Below, one piece after another: positions 8,591-18,056 of a stretch of 51,273 nt of DNA (position 1 is its first letter; each line of letters begins with the position of its first letter). The notes under the pieces are model-generated. The model worked only from the letters and a program-made list of their open reading frames with translations, was not told the origin of the DNA and made no database searches. The stretch comes from an uncultured Ruminococcus sp. (GTDB taxonomy: Bacteria > Bacillota > Clostridia > Oscillospirales > Acutalibacteraceae): NCBI GenBank assembly GCA_902790475.1, contig CADASG010000042.1:1-51273 (forward strand), written 5' to 3'. Made by a program: the position numbers and the translations under genes.

Positions 8591-8749
8591 AAGAAGGCTT
8601 TGGTGTGAAACAGCAGTACATTACCGGTACAACCTGTAGACTTGCATTGCAAGCCCGCTGTGTCGACGTTGCTTTCCTGTCCGAGTGTTGAGAGGGGCGA
8701 AACGTTTAGCTCAGCAAATTCGGTCGCACACATGGGTGCGACCCTACGT
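8591..8749 (+). repeat. Interspersed repeat family C, forward copy
   Basis: About 160 bp matching the reverse complement of 721-883. Landmarks are AAGAAGGCTTTGGTG at the left, GACTTGCATTGCAAGCCCGC in the middle and a palindromic GTCGCACACATGGGTGCGAC at the right end. No coding potential. Confidence 0.85.
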
Positions 8750-8819
8750 AGTTGAGGACAGCATTTATTATTTTCAGAAAATTGTGATAAAATCTAACGT
8801 TTGGTTATATTCTGAATTA

Positions 8820-9476
8820 GCTGTCATTTCGACCAAGTGGAGCGAAGCGAAACGCGTGGAGAAATCTCCTTCATCGACGCAGCATTGTTCCCTCTCAGGG
8901 AGATTTCTCGACTAAATCACTTCGTGATTTTGCCCTTCGGGCACCGCTCGAAATGACATATGGAGGAAACGCACCGCTCGAAATGGCATCAATAGGAAAC
9001 GTTGTTTCCATTGCCCTCACAGCTTCCGATATCTCTATTCTATCTCGCGTAAACGCCGACGTTACCGGTGAACCCGAGGTTAAGTACGCGAGCCAAAAAA
9101 CGCGCGGAGAAATCTCCTTCGGCGACGAACCATCGTTCACTATCAAGGAGATTTCTCGACTATTCGCTTCGCGAATTCGGCTTGCGCCGACCGCTCGAAA
9201 TGACATCAATAGGAAAAGTTGTTTCCATTGCCCTCATAACTTCCGATATTTCTATTCTATCTCGCGAAACACCGATGTGACCGAAACATCCAATACAAGG
9301 TACGCGAACTGACTGCGGCGGCACGCCGATTGCCCTCACAGTTTCCGATATTTCTATTCTGTCTCGCGAAACGCCGACGTTACCGAAACGCCTGACGTTA
9401 AGTACGCGAGCTAAAATAAACGCGAACTGAAATAAACGGGAGCTAAAATAAACGCGAGTTGAGATATTAGTGGGGG
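8820..9476. repeat. Mosaic interspersed repeat family A, abutting the htpG stop codon
   Basis: A composite in opposite orientation to the copy at 99-720. It contains inverted GGAGATTTCTCGACT / GAGAAATCTCC pairs (about 8860-8915 and 9108-9162), the CGCTCGAAATGACAT module three times and the TTGCCCTCACAG...TCTCGCGAAACGCCGACGTTACC module three times. It ends in four short tandem variants of AAATAAACGCGA and runs up to the htpG stop codon at 9477, leaving no room for an ordinary terminator. The small open frames inside are repeat-derived. Confidence 0.85.
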
Positions 9477-11360
9477 TTAAATCAGTGAGCAAACTAAGTC
9501 GGTGTATTCGCTGGGGTTTTCGAGGGGGAGACCTGCTATCAGGAGCGCCTGGGCGTAGAGCACCTCGGCGTATTTTTTCGCCTTGTCGATGTCGGTCTCG
9601 ATTAGGCTCTGCATGGTCTTGACTGCGGAGTGGTTCATGTTAAGCTCCAAAACGCGCTGAGCCTTCATGCCGCTGTCGGGCTGAACGGAGTTGAAGTATT
9701 TTTCCATCTCAAATGAGATGCCGCCCTTCGCGGTCAGGCACACGGGGTGTGATACCAGCTTTTTGGAGGCGGTGACCTCGGCTACCTTGTCGCCTAAGGT
9801 TTCCTTGACAAAGGTCAGCAGAGCGTCGCTCGTCTGCTTGTTCTCCTCGGTTTCTTCTTCGTTTTCAATGCCTAAATCATCGTTGGTCGCGGAGCAGAAG
9901 GTCTTTTCCTTGTAGCTTGACAGCGTTTGCAGGGTGAACTCGTCAACGTCCTCGGTGCAGTAGAGGATCTCGTAGCCCTTGGAGCGCAGCAGCTCGGTCT
10001 GGGGCAGCGCGTCGATAGCGGCGGCGTTTTCGCCGGTCGCGAAGTAGATGAACTTTTGATCCTCCTTCATGCGCTCGACATACTCGGCGAGAGTCACGGG
10101 CTTTTTCTCGGTGGAGGAGTAGAACAGCAGCAGATCCTGCAAAGCTTCCTTGTGCATTCCGTAGTCGGAAACCACGCCGTATTTGAGCTGTCTGCCGAAC
10201 GCCTTAAAGAACTTTTCGTAGTCCTCGCGGTCGTTGTTGAGCATGGAGGTAAGCTCGTTTTTGACCTTCTTTTCCAGATTTTGCGCGATAGTCAGCAGAT
10301 GACGGTCGTGCTGGAGCATTTCGCGCGAGATATTGAGTGACAGATCGGCGGTGTCCACGATTCCCTTGACAAAACGGAAGTGCTCGGGAACCAGCTCCTC
10401 ACAGTTTTCGGTGATCAAAACGCCGCTGGAATAGAGCTGCAAGCCCTTTTTATATTCCTTTGTGTAGTAGTCGTAGGGGGTGGAGGAGGGGATGAAAAGC
10501 AGCGCCTTGTAGGTGACAACGCCCTCTACGGAGGTCACGATGGTGCGGATAGGCTTGTCCATGGCGAAAAACTTTTCGCTGTAGAAGCGGTCGTACTCCT
10601 CTTGGGTGACATCCTTTTTCGGACGCTGCCAAATGGGGATCATGCTGTTGAGGGTCTCCTCCTCGGTATAATCCTCATACTCGGGCTTTTCGCTGTCCTT
10701 GGTTTCCTCTTTGACGCGGCTCTTTGTCATGTCCATGATGATGGGATAGCGGATGTAGTCGGAATATTTTTTGATAAGGCTTTGGATACGGTACTGCTCC
10801 AAAAACTCGTCGTAATTTTCGTCGTCGGTGTTGTCCTTCATCTCCAAAATGATCTCGGTGCCGATGCCGTCCTTTTGGGTCTCCTCAATAGTGAAGCCGT
10901 CAGCGCCGCTTGACTGCCAGCAGTAAGCTGTGTCGCTGCCGTATTTTTTGGTGTTGACAGTGATGTTTTTAGCCACCATGAACGCTGAGTAAAAGCCTAC
11001 GCCGAACTGACCGATGATGTCGATATCGTCGGGCTTCTGCTCCATTTCCTGCTTGAATTTGTAGGAGCCCGAGGAGGCGATGGTGCCGAGGTTGTTTTCC
11101 AAATCGTCCTTGTCCATGCCGATGCCGTTGTCGGTGATCGTCAGGGTGCGCGCGTCCTTGTCGGCGTGGATATTGATCTTGAAGTCCTCGCGGGTCATGC
11201 CAAGCTTGTCGTCGGTGAGTGCGATAAAGCTGAGCTTGTCTATCGCGTCGCTGGCGTTGGATATGATCTCACGCAGAAAAATCTCCTTGTGGGTGTAGAT
11301 AGAGTTGATCATCAAATCCAGCAGTCGCTTGGATTCGGATTTAAACTGATGTTTTGCCAT
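9477..11360 (-). CDS. htpG: Molecular chaperone HtpG (Hsp90 family)
   Basis: ATP-dependent cytosolic chaperone for late protein folding under stress. The 627-residue length is full. The N-terminal GHKL ATPase domain shows the family motifs [17 protein letters not shown] (about residues 28-44, with the Mg-binding Asn), [29 protein letters not shown] and a GTEIIL element, followed by the middle and C-terminal dimerisation domains. GGAAGGATTACC precedes the ATG. There is no CIRCE element upstream. Instead a perfect 8-bp hairpin (11399-11421) lies in the leader about 40 bases before the start. The 3' end runs directly into repeat family A. Confidence 0.97.
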   Translation of the reverse strand: MAKHQFKSESKRLLDLMINSIYTHKEIFLREIISNASDAIDKLSFIALTDDKLGMTREDFKINIHADKDARTLTITDNGIGMDKDDLENNLGTIASSGSYKFKQEMEQKPDDIDIIGQFGVGFYSAFMVAKNITVNTKKYGSDTAYCWQSSGADGFTIEETQKDGIGTEIILEMKDNTDDENYDEFLEQYRIQSLIKKYSDYIRYPIIMDMTKSRVKEETKDSEKPEYEDYTEEETLNSMIPIWQRPKKDVTQEEYDRFYSEKFFAMDKPIRTIVTSVEGVVTYKALLFIPSSTPYDYYTKEYKKGLQLYSSGVLITENCEELVPEHFRFVKGIVDTADLSLNISREMLQHDRHLLTIAQNLEKKVKNELTSMLNNDREDYEKFFKAFGRQLKYGVVSDYGMHKEALQDLLLFYSSTEKKPVTLAEYVERMKEDQKFIYFATGENAAAIDALPQTELLRSKGYEILYCTEDVDEFTLQTLSSYKEKTFCSATNDDLGIENEEETEENKQTSDALLTFVKETLGDKVAEVTASKKLVSHPVCLTAKGGISFEMEKYFNSVQPDSGMKAQRVLELNMNHSAVKTMQSLIETDIDKAKKYAEVLYAQALLIAGLPLENPSEYTDLVCSLI

Positions 11361-11398
11361 GGTAATCCTTCCTTTGCTTTATTACTGAATATATTTAT

Positions 11399-11427
11399 CC
11401 GCTGACCGAAAACGTCAGCGGTTTTTT
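11399..11427 (+). terminator. Hairpin with U-tract on the strand opposite htpG
   Basis: CCGCTGAC (11399-11406) pairs with GTCAGCGG (11414-11421), followed by TTTTTT on the plus strand. No plus-strand gene precedes it. It could end antisense RNA emerging from htpG, or act as a leader hairpin in the htpG transcript, where it lacks the U-tract. Confidence 0.55.
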
Positions 11428-11498
11428 ATACTAATCTCAGATAAAAAGTGGACAAAGATTTGCGAGGATATTTTTCGCAAGACGAGGCGGAGGACGCC

Positions 11499-11520
11499 GC
11501 AAGGCTGTCGCCTTGCAAGG
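11499..11520 (-). repeat. Fragment of repeat family B
   Basis: AAGGCTGTCGCCTTGC (11501-11516) is identical to the reverse complement of the hairpin end of the family B repeats at 23543, 29897 and 34143. Here it ends just before the ribF stop codon. Confidence 0.5.
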
Positions 11521-11525
11521 ATTGT

Positions 11526-12467
11526 CTATTTTTTATTTGAGTTTAGTATTAGCTTTTGTTCGTAGATCTCCAGTGCGGTTTGGCTGTTTAAGAGGATCTC
11601 CGCTTTCAGCGCGTCCAGTGACTCAAACTGTTTTTCGGGGCGTATAAAGTCAAGCAGCCTCACGTCGGCGCTCTGACCGTAGATCTCACCGCCCGTGTAT
11701 TTAGGCATATAAGTTTCCCACAAAAGCGTTGTGCCGCCCACAGTGGGTTTTATGCCGACGTTGGTAACGCCGCAGTAGGCTTCTCCGTTTTCGAGCGTTA
11801 CCCGAGAGCAGTACACGCCGCGCAGAGGCGTTATCAGCGATCCAAAAGGCGTTTGATTTATGGTGGGCGCTCCAAGCTTTCTGCCGAGGTGTTTGCCGTG
11901 CGTAACGGTTTGGGCAAAGCCGAATTCGCCGCAGAGCAGGCGGTTGGCGCGGCTCACCTCACCTCGCAGGATAAGCGACTTTATAAGCGACGACGACACT
12001 ACCTCGCCTTCGTCCTCTGCAGGTGGAAGCACGTGAAGCCTCAGACCGTAGCGCTCGCACAGCAGCCTGAGCGCCTGAGCGTCGCCCTCGGCGTTTTTGC
12101 CGAAGCGGTAGTTGAAGCCGCAGTACAGCTTTTTGGCGTGAAGCGTGTCGGAGAGTATCTCTTTTACGAACCGCTCGGCGCTGAGATCCATGATCTTCCG
12201 AAAGTCGGCGAACACTGTGTGTTCAAACCCGATACGCTCAAGCGCACGCGTTTTGTCCTCGCGGGTCATCAGCATAGGCAGTTGTTTTCCTGCCAGCACG
12301 CTTTTGGGGCTTTGCGAAAAGGTCAGGCACAGCGGAGTCAGTCCGTTGCGGCGCTGGTCGGCGGCGAGCTCGAGCACGCTGCGGTGTCCTATGTGGAGCC
12401 CGTCAAAAAAGCCGAGCGCCACGGCGGTATTCTGTTGTTCTTCGGGTATATGTTCAAAGCATTGCAT
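11526..12467 (-). CDS. ribF: Bifunctional riboflavin kinase / FAD synthetase
   Basis: Converts riboflavin to FMN and FMN to FAD, the cofactors used by the many flavoproteins nearby. The 313-residue length is normal. The N-terminal nucleotidyltransferase-like domain carries GFFDGLHIGHRSVL (about 19-32) and the CGFNYRFGKNAEGD segment. The C-terminal flavokinase domain carries HGKHLGRKLGAPTIN with the family's Pro-Thr motif (here APT) and a late ETYM. The start ATG lies 10 bp after the stop of the nudix gene, so the two are probably one transcript; AGGACT is a weak ribosome binding site. The chosen ATG at 12467 is the first of two closely spaced ones, and only six bases separate them. Confidence 0.93.
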   Translation of the reverse strand: MQCFEHIPEEQQNTAVALGFFDGLHIGHRSVLELAADQRRNGLTPLCLTFSQSPKSVLAGKQLPMLMTREDKTRALERIGFEHTVFADFRKIMDLSAERFVKEILSDTLHAKKLYCGFNYRFGKNAEGDAQALRLLCERYGLRLHVLPPAEDEGEVVSSSLIKSLILRGEVSRANRLLCGEFGFAQTVTHGKHLGRKLGAPTINQTPFGSLITPLRGVYCSRVTLENGEAYCGVTNVGIKPTVGGTTLLWETYMPKYTGGEIYGQSADVRLLDFIRPEKQFESLDALKAEILLNSQTALEIYEQKLILNSNKK

Positions 12468-12477
12468 AGACAGAGTC

Positions 12478-13023
12478 CTAAATTTTTCCGCTTTGCAGCA
12501 GCATGTAGATTTTCATAACGGCGATCTGAGTCTTTGCGTCGGGAAGCCGGTTGTTTAAAACCATTTCCACCGCTTTTGTAAGGGGTATCTTTTCCAAACG
12601 CAGCAGCTCGCCCTCGTCGGGGCGGCTTTCGCCCTGTGTTTTTACGCGGCAGGCGTAAAGGTGAATGATCTCGTTGGTGTAGCCGGGGGAGGGGTAGACC
12701 TGTCCCATCGAGATAAAGGAACAGCCCTGAGCGCCCGTTTCCTCGAGCAGCTCGCGCTTTCCGTTTTCAAGCGGAGTACTGCCCGGCTCCAGCTTTCCGG
12801 CAGGAAGCTCAGACACGATCTCCTTGTATGGGTAGCGGAACTGGCGCACAAACAGCAGCTCGTTTTGCTCGTTGAGCGCCGCGACGCACACGCCGCCCGG
12901 GTGCTCTACCCATTCGCGCGTGGAGCGCTTGCCGCCGTCCAGCTCCACCTCATCAACTTTCATATGCAGCACCCTTCCGCTGAACAGCTCGGTGCTGTTG
13001 ATCGTGGTTTCAGTCATATTCAT
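12478..13023 (-). CDS. Nudix hydrolase, ADP-ribose pyrophosphatase type
   Basis: A 181-residue cytosolic hydrolase that likely splits ADP-ribose and related nucleoside diphosphates. The Nudix box is complete: the Gly of AGKLEPGSTPLENGKRELL leads into REL-LEETGA, with the metal-binding Glu pair, at about residues 75-100. Upstream is FVRQFRYPYKE and downstream YPSPGYTNEIIHLY, both typical of the ADP-ribose branch. The start is ATG at 13023, since GGGAGAATAACC is directly upstream; a possible start 18 bases earlier has none. It precedes ribF by 10 bp. A link to nicotinamide or flavin dinucleotide turnover is suggested by the context but not shown. Confidence 0.9.
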   Translation of the reverse strand: MNMTETTINSTELFSGRVLHMKVDEVELDGGKRSTREWVEHPGGVCVAALNEQNELLFVRQFRYPYKEIVSELPAGKLEPGSTPLENGKRELLEETGAQGCSFISMGQVYPSPGYTNEIIHLYACRVKTQGESRPDEGELLRLEKIPLTKAVEMVLNNRLPDAKTQIAVMKIYMLLQSGKI

Positions 13024-13080
13024 GGTTATTCTCCCGCGCAAGTTGAGGGCAACAACGCTGTTACCCTCAACCTGTTATCT

Positions 13081-13134
13081 AAGGCAACACCGCACAAATC
13101 AAGGCGCACACCTGAATTGTGCGGTAGTGCCTAA
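13081..13134. repeat. Palindromic repeat (family B') supplying the asnB stop codon
   Basis: AAGGCAACACCGCACAAATC at the left pairs with GAATTGTGCGGTAGTGCCT at the right. The right end overlaps the asnB stop codon (13131-13133), and the left end is about 58 bp upstream of the nudix start. It may serve as asnB terminator. Confidence 0.8.
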
Positions 13135-15896
13135 TCGTTTGTTTCATCGAAAAAGTTTATCTGGCTTACGATATTATCGACAGCCTCGTCGGAAATGACG
13201 TTCGGCTCGTCAAGGTACTTGGAGCGCTTCTCTATGCTTTCAAGCGCCATTTCAAGCTGCTCCTGAGGAGTCAGCGGCTTTTGCGGCGCACGGTATGCCG
13301 CCATTTCACGGGGGCTTTGGATATTCACATATTCCTCGCCGTTGTTTTCGTCAGCATCCGCAGCGGTGATTTCGGCTTTGGGCTCCTCTGAGACAGCTTC
13401 CGCGGCTTTTTCCTCAGTTGCTTTCTCCGCAGGCTTTTCTTCTTTTGCTTCCTCTGTTTTTTCCTCGTCGGTTTCCGCAGGTTCATCACCGGATTTTTCG
13501 GCTTTCGGCTCTGACGGTTCATCGTCCGTTTCTTCCGCGGACGCTTCCATTACCTCGGGAGCGATCTCTTCAAAGGCTTCAGATAGGGCGTCGTTAGCTT
13601 TTTCGGCAGACTCGCCGTCTGTTTCGGCGGAGGGAGCTTCCGGCTCTTCCTCAGTGTCCGCGAACGCGCCGTCCGTCAGCACTGCCATTACCTCGTTGAG
13701 AGTCATGGCTTCCTCGCTGTCGGATCCTTTTTCATCGGTCGGCTCGGTCGGTTCTTCGACCTTCTCCGATTCCGCGGCTTCTGCGGCGCTATCGGTTTCT
13801 TTGGCATCTTCTGACGGAGCTTCGGTTTTTTTGTCAGCCCTGACGGGTGCGAATTCTTCCGTTTCGTCGTCCTCCGTGTCGTCAAAGAACTCGGGAGGAA
13901 GGACGTTTTCCGCTAACGGGCTGTCAGCGTTTTCGGTCTCCGACGGATCCGCGTTATCGGCTTTTTCAGCCGCCTTTTCAGCTTCTGCAAGCTGCTTTTT
14001 ACGTTTGGCTTCGGCAGCGGCTTTCAACTCGTCTAAGTGATTCTCGGGTTTTTCGACCTTGTCGCTGTCCCCGTTGAAATAGATATCGTACCAAACGAGG
14101 AACACATATACCGTCCATACGCGGCGGCTGTTGTCCTCCTTGCCGCTGTAGTGCTCGTCAAGCCACGCCACAAGTGCGTCGGTGTTAAAGAACTTTTCGG
14201 CGGTTTCGCTCTTAAATCTTTTCTTTACGATATTATAGAATTTTTCCTCTCTGAGCCACACGCGTGTGGGAACGGGGAAGCCGAGCTTTTCTTTCTCGGC
14301 AGTTTCCTCGGGCAGATGGCGCGCAGCGGCTTTGCGCATGGCGTATTTGGTGTTGTGCTTGTTCACGCGCAGGTCGGTGGGCAGTGAGGACGCGACCTTG
14401 AACACCTCTTTGTCGAGGAAGGGCACGCGCAGCTCCAGTGAGTTTGCCATGCTCATGCGGTCGGCTTTGAGAAGGATGTCGCCCGTCATCCAAAGGTTGA
14501 TGTCCAAATACTGCATCTTGGTAACGTCGTCATAGCGGCGGCAGCGGTAGTAATACCTCCTTACCAGTCGCAGAGGATCGGTGGCGATGGAGGGATCTTT
14601 TAAGATCCCCTGCTTTTCCTTTCGGTCGTACATAAAGGCGTTGCCGATGTAGCGCTGCTCAAGCGGATCGCAGGCGCGGATAACGTAGTCGCGTCCCTTT
14701 ATGTCGGGCAGCTTTTTTGCGAGAGCCCGCAGCGCCTTGCGCAGAAAATGCGGCACGATCTTTTGATAAATGCGGAATACTCCGGGGTCGTTGTAGCAGG
14801 TGTAGCCGCCGAACAGCTCGTCTGCGCCTTCGCCCGAGAGCACGACCTTTACGTATTCGGAGGCAAGGCGCGACACAAAGTACAGCGCCACGCAGCTCGG
14901 ATCGGCAAGCGGCTGATCCATGTGGTACTGAACGGTGGGGACAGCGTCCCAGAACTCGTCGCTTGATATCAGGTGGGTGTGGTGCTCCACACCGATTTTT
15001 TCGCTGAGCCCCTGCGCCCAGCTGATCTCGTTGTATTTCTCGCCGAAGTCAAAGCCCACGGTGAAGGTCTTTTGATCGGCAAAATAGGTGGATACGTAGC
15101 TTGAATCCACGCCCGACGACAGGAAGCAGCCAACCTCAACGTCGGCGATCTTGTGGGCGTTTACGGAATTTTCAAAGACCTTTTCGATTTTGTCAACGGC
15201 TTCTTTTTCGCTCATTTCGTTGTCGGGACGGAACTTTGCCTCGAAGTAGCGTGTGGTCTCAGCCACGCCGTCCCTGTACCAAAGGTAGTGACCGGGCAGC
15301 AGGCAGTATACGTCCTCAAAAAATGTCTCCGGCGGAACGGCGTACTGGAACGAAAGGTAGGTGTCCAGCGCTCTTTTATTAAAGCGTTTTTCAAAATTCG
15401 GGTGCTCCAAAATGCTTTTGATTTCGCTGGCATACACAAAATCCTCGCCGATCTGCGTGTAGTGAAGGGGCTTTATGCCGAAGAAATCACGTGCAAGGAA
15501 CAGGCTGTTGTTTTGGGTGTTATAGATGGCGAAGGCAAACATGCCCCTAAGCTTGGGGAGCATATCCTCGCCCCACTCCTCAAAGCCGTGAACCAACACC
15601 TCGCTGTCGGCTTCGGTGGAGAATTTGTGACCGCTCTCAATAAGCGCCTTGCGAAGCACCTTGTAGTTGTAGATCTCGCCGTTAAAGGTCAGCACCAGCG
15701 TTTTATCCTCGTTGTATATCGGTTGGTGACCTGTTTCCAAATCAATGATGGACAGACGGCGAAAACCCATGTTGATGTTTTCATCGACAAAAAAGCCGTC
15801 CGAATCGGGACCTCGGTGGGTGATCACCTCGGTCATTTTTCTCAAAACAGCTTCACGGTTTTCAATATTGCCGGTGAATCCGCAAATTCCGCACAT
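13131..15896 (-). CDS. asnB: Asparagine synthetase (glutamine-hydrolysing) with long acidic C-terminal extension
   Basis: Makes asparagine from aspartate, ATP and glutamine. The start ATG at 15896 puts Cys2 (MCGICGFTG), the glutaminase nucleophile, directly after Met; a TTG two codons upstream was rejected. The glutaminase domain shows RLSIIDL, FNGEIYNY and ARDFFGIKPL; the synthetase domain shows CFLSSGVDSS, LSGEGADELFGGY and LRVPFLD. The conserved enzyme ends near residue 620. A further ~300 residues follow, extremely rich in Glu, Ala, Asp, Ser and Pro with Lys, predicted disordered, ending in a less biased ~60-residue segment with NIQSPREMAAYRAPQKP and a helical LEMALESIEKR. Usual AsnB proteins are about 600-630 residues, so the tail is unusual; its role is unknown. 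Confidence 0.93.
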   Translation of the reverse strand: MCGICGFTGNIENREAVLRKMTEVITHRGPDSDGFFVDENINMGFRRLSIIDLETGHQPIYNEDKTLVLTFNGEIYNYKVLRKALIESGHKFSTEADSEVLVHGFEEWGEDMLPKLRGMFAFAIYNTQNNSLFLARDFFGIKPLHYTQIGEDFVYASEIKSILEHPNFEKRFNKRALDTYLSFQYAVPPETFFEDVYCLLPGHYLWYRDGVAETTRYFEAKFRPDNEMSEKEAVDKIEKVFENSVNAHKIADVEVGCFLSSGVDSSYVSTYFADQKTFTVGFDFGEKYNEISWAQGLSEKIGVEHHTHLISSDEFWDAVPTVQYHMDQPLADPSCVALYFVSRLASEYVKVVLSGEGADELFGGYTCYNDPGVFRIYQKIVPHFLRKALRALAKKLPDIKGRDYVIRACDPLEQRYIGNAFMYDRKEKQGILKDPSIATDPLRLVRRYYYRCRRYDDVTKMQYLDINLWMTGDILLKADRMSMANSLELRVPFLDKEVFKVASSLPTDLRVNKHNTKYAMRKAAARHLPEETAEKEKLGFPVPTRVWLREEKFYNIVKKRFKSETAEKFFNTDALVAWLDEHYSGKEDNSRRVWTVYVFLVWYDIYFNGDSDKVEKPENHLDELKAAAEAKRKKQLAEAEKAAEKADNADPSETENADSPLAENVLPPEFFDDTEDDETEEFAPVRADKKTEAPSEDAKETDSAAEAAESEKVEEPTEPTDEKGSDSEEAMTLNEVMAVLTDGAFADTEEEPEAPSAETDGESAEKANDALSEAFEEIAPEVMEASAEETDDEPSEPKAEKSGDEPAETDEEKTEEAKEEKPAEKATEEKAAEAVSEEPKAEITAADADENNGEEYVNIQSPREMAAYRAPQKPLTPQEQLEMALESIEKRSKYLDEPNVISDEAVDNIVSQINFFDETND

Positions 15897-15932
15897 TTGC
15901 AATACCCCTTTCTATGAAAAACGATAATCATA

Positions 15933-15971
15933 TACATATTATATTCTATCACAACAGTCAAAATAATTCAA
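15933..15971 (-). promoter_or_regulatory. Predicted overlapping asnB promoters
   Basis: Two overlapping minus-strand candidates with 17-bp spacers: TTGACT (15961-15956) with TATGTA (15938-15933), and TTGAAT (15971-15966) with TAGAAT (15948-15943). Either gives a short leader to the ATG at 15896. Confidence 0.45.
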
Positions 15972-16073
15972 CCGCAATCGGCGTTTTATAAAATATTTTT
16001 CGCTTTTCTTGATTGTTGTTTGTTTTTGTGGTAAGGTTATATCGGATATAAAAATCACAAAAAGGAGGCAGCT

Positions 16074-17975
16074 ATGCTTAGAAAATTCACTTCGGGAAAC
16101 CCTGTTCCCACCGGCGCGGTGCTCACATCTCCGAAGGCTGAGCCTGTTGAGGCGTTTCCGCTTTTGCACGGAACGAAAAACGGCGGCTTTTATTTTTCAT
16201 TTACAATGGAGCCGAACGGTATCGTCTACGGCTTGGGCGAAGCGCCGCGCGGTATCAACAAACGCGGCTGGGTCTACGAGAGCTACTGCTCCGACGATCC
16301 CTTTCACACCGAGACAAAAAGCTCCCTGTACGCCGCGCACAATTTTATAATTCTCAGCGGCGAGAGGCACTTCGGAGTTATGGTCGATTTTCCTGCGCGC
16401 GTTCGCTGGGACATCGGCTACACAAAAACCGACGAGGCGCTAATAACCCTTAGCGGCACGGATTTTGATTTGTATCTGATAACGGGCGACAGTCCGAGGG
16501 ACATAGTGCGGCAGTTCCGCGCAGCGATAGGAAAGAGCTATGTGCCGCCGTTTTGGGCGTTCGGTTATCAGCAAAGCCGCTGGAGCTACCACAACTCAGC
16601 CGCGCTAGACAGCGTGATCGAAGGCTATGACAAAGCGAATATTCCGCTGGACTGCGTGTATATGGATATCGACTACATGGACGGCTACAAGGATTTCACA
16701 GTCAGTGAGACGGCGTTCCCGGATTTCAAAAGCTATGTCGCAGGAAAGAGGGAGCAGGGCATCCACCTTATCCCGATCATTGACGCAGGTGTAAAAAAAG
16801 AGGACGGCTACCGCGTTTATGAGGAAGCGAGGGACAAGGGCTATTTCTGTAAACGCGCCGACGGCTCGGACTTTGAAGGAGGCGTTTGGCCGGGGATATG
16901 CGGCTTCCCCGATTTTCTGCGCCCCGAGGTGCGAGAGTGGTTCGGCTCGCAGTACCGTTATTTGCTCGACATGGGTATCGACGGATTTTGGAACGACATG
17001 AACGAGCCTGCTATCTTCTACTCAGCCGAGGGAATAAAGCAGGCGCTGGACAAGGCTGCGGAAGCGAGGGGAGAAAACATCGACCTCGGCAAATTTTTCA
17101 GCCTCAAGGATACCTTTATGGGGATATCCAACCGTCAGGAGGACTATTCGTCTATCTACCATCTGATAGACGGAAAGCCTGTCAATCATCAGAAGGTACA
17201 CAACCTCTACGGAGCCAATATGACCAAGGCGGCAGGCGATTATTTCGCGGAGCACTGCGGCGAGGGCGAGATACTCATGTTCTCGCGCGCGTCATATATC
17301 GGCGCGCACCGCACGGCTGGCATCTGGTTCGGAGACAATCATTCATGGTGGAGCCACATTCTGCTCAACCTTAAAATGCTCCCCTCCGCGAATATGTGCG
17401 GATTTTTGTACTGCGGCGCTGATCTCGGCGGCTTCAACGAAAACGCCACCCGTGACTTGGTTCTGCGGTTTTTGGCGCTGGGCGTATTCACGCCGCTCAT
17501 GCGCAACCACGCCGCGCTTGGTACGCGCGACCAGGAGTGTTACCGCTTTGAGCGCCCCGAGGATTTCAGGGATATAATAGAGGTGCGCTACCGCCTGATA
17601 CCGTACCTGTATAAGCTGTTCAAAACGGCGAGCGAAGAGAACGACATGCTTTTCCGTCCGCTGTCATTCGATTACCCCGACGACCCCGTGGCGCGCGAGT
17701 GCGAAACTCAGCTCATGCTGGGCGAGGACTGCATGATCGCGCCCGTCTATGAGCAAAACGTCGGCGGCCGCGCGGTGTATCTGCCCGAGGATATGAGATT
17801 CGTAAAGCTCAGCGGCAGCCGCGCGGAGTCCGTTGAACTGAAAAAAGGTCTGCACTATGTGCAGATCGCGCTCAATGAGGTGCCGCTCTTTATCAAAAAG
17901 GGCAAAAAGATCCCCCTGTGTCAGCCAGCGCTGCGCACAAGGGATCTCGAATGTGAAAAGGTAACGTATATTTAA
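16074..17975 (+). CDS. Alpha-glucosidase, glycoside hydrolase family 31
   Basis: Releases glucose from the non-reducing ends of alpha-glucosides such as maltose or isomaltose. The 633-residue protein has the GH31 N-terminal beta-sandwich (with GIVYGLGEAPRGINKRGW) and a TIM barrel. The barrel shows FWAFGYQQSRWSYHN, YMDIDYMDGYKDF, the nucleophile motif GFWNDMNEP (about residue 305) and the acid/base region GIWFGDNHSWWSH. There is no signal peptide, so it is probably cytosolic and acts on imported oligosaccharides, which fits the secreted starch-binding proteins in this window. AAAGGAGGCAGCT precedes the ATG. The stop codon is the first base pair group of a family C repeat fragment. Confidence 0.95.
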   Translation: MLRKFTSGNPVPTGAVLTSPKAEPVEAFPLLHGTKNGGFYFSFTMEPNGIVYGLGEAPRGINKRGWVYESYCSDDPFHTETKSSLYAAHNFIILSGERHFGVMVDFPARVRWDIGYTKTDEALITLSGTDFDLYLITGDSPRDIVRQFRAAIGKSYVPPFWAFGYQQSRWSYHNSAALDSVIEGYDKANIPLDCVYMDIDYMDGYKDFTVSETAFPDFKSYVAGKREQGIHLIPIIDAGVKKEDGYRVYEEARDKGYFCKRADGSDFEGGVWPGICGFPDFLRPEVREWFGSQYRYLLDMGIDGFWNDMNEPAIFYSAEGIKQALDKAAEARGENIDLGKFFSLKDTFMGISNRQEDYSSIYHLIDGKPVNHQKVHNLYGANMTKAAGDYFAEHCGEGEILMFSRASYIGAHRTAGIWFGDNHSWWSHILLNLKMLPSANMCGFLYCGADLGGFNENATRDLVLRFLALGVFTPLMRNHAALGTRDQECYRFERPEDFRDIIEVRYRLIPYLYKLFKTASEENDMLFRPLSFDYPDDPVARECETQLMLGEDCMIAPVYEQNVGGRAVYLPEDMRFVKLSGSRAESVELKKGLHYVQIALNEVPLFIKKGKKIPLCQPALRTRDLECEKVTYI

Positions 17976-18056
17976 GGCTTTGGTGCGGAACAGCAATACA
18001 GCACGCTGTGCCGACGGTATTGTTTTGCCCGAGCATTGATAGGAACAGAATATCTT
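17974..18056 (+). repeat. Degenerate fragment of repeat family C
   Basis: AAGGCTTTGGTGCGGAACAG, CTGTGCCGACGGTATTGTTT and GCCCGAGCATTGATAGG align with the left half of the family C copy at 8591-8749. The repeat begins inside the GH31 stop codon (17973-17975), so the repeat boundary and the gene end coincide. Confidence 0.65.

Noticed and set aside
11361-11460. CIRCE/HrcA element before htpG
   Set aside because: No TTAGCACTC inverted repeat is present.
15897-16073. T-box or other amino-acid riboswitch before asnB or the tRNA synthetase genes
   Set aside because: Leaders are too short and lack the T-box sequence; 33987-34142 before gltX also shows none.
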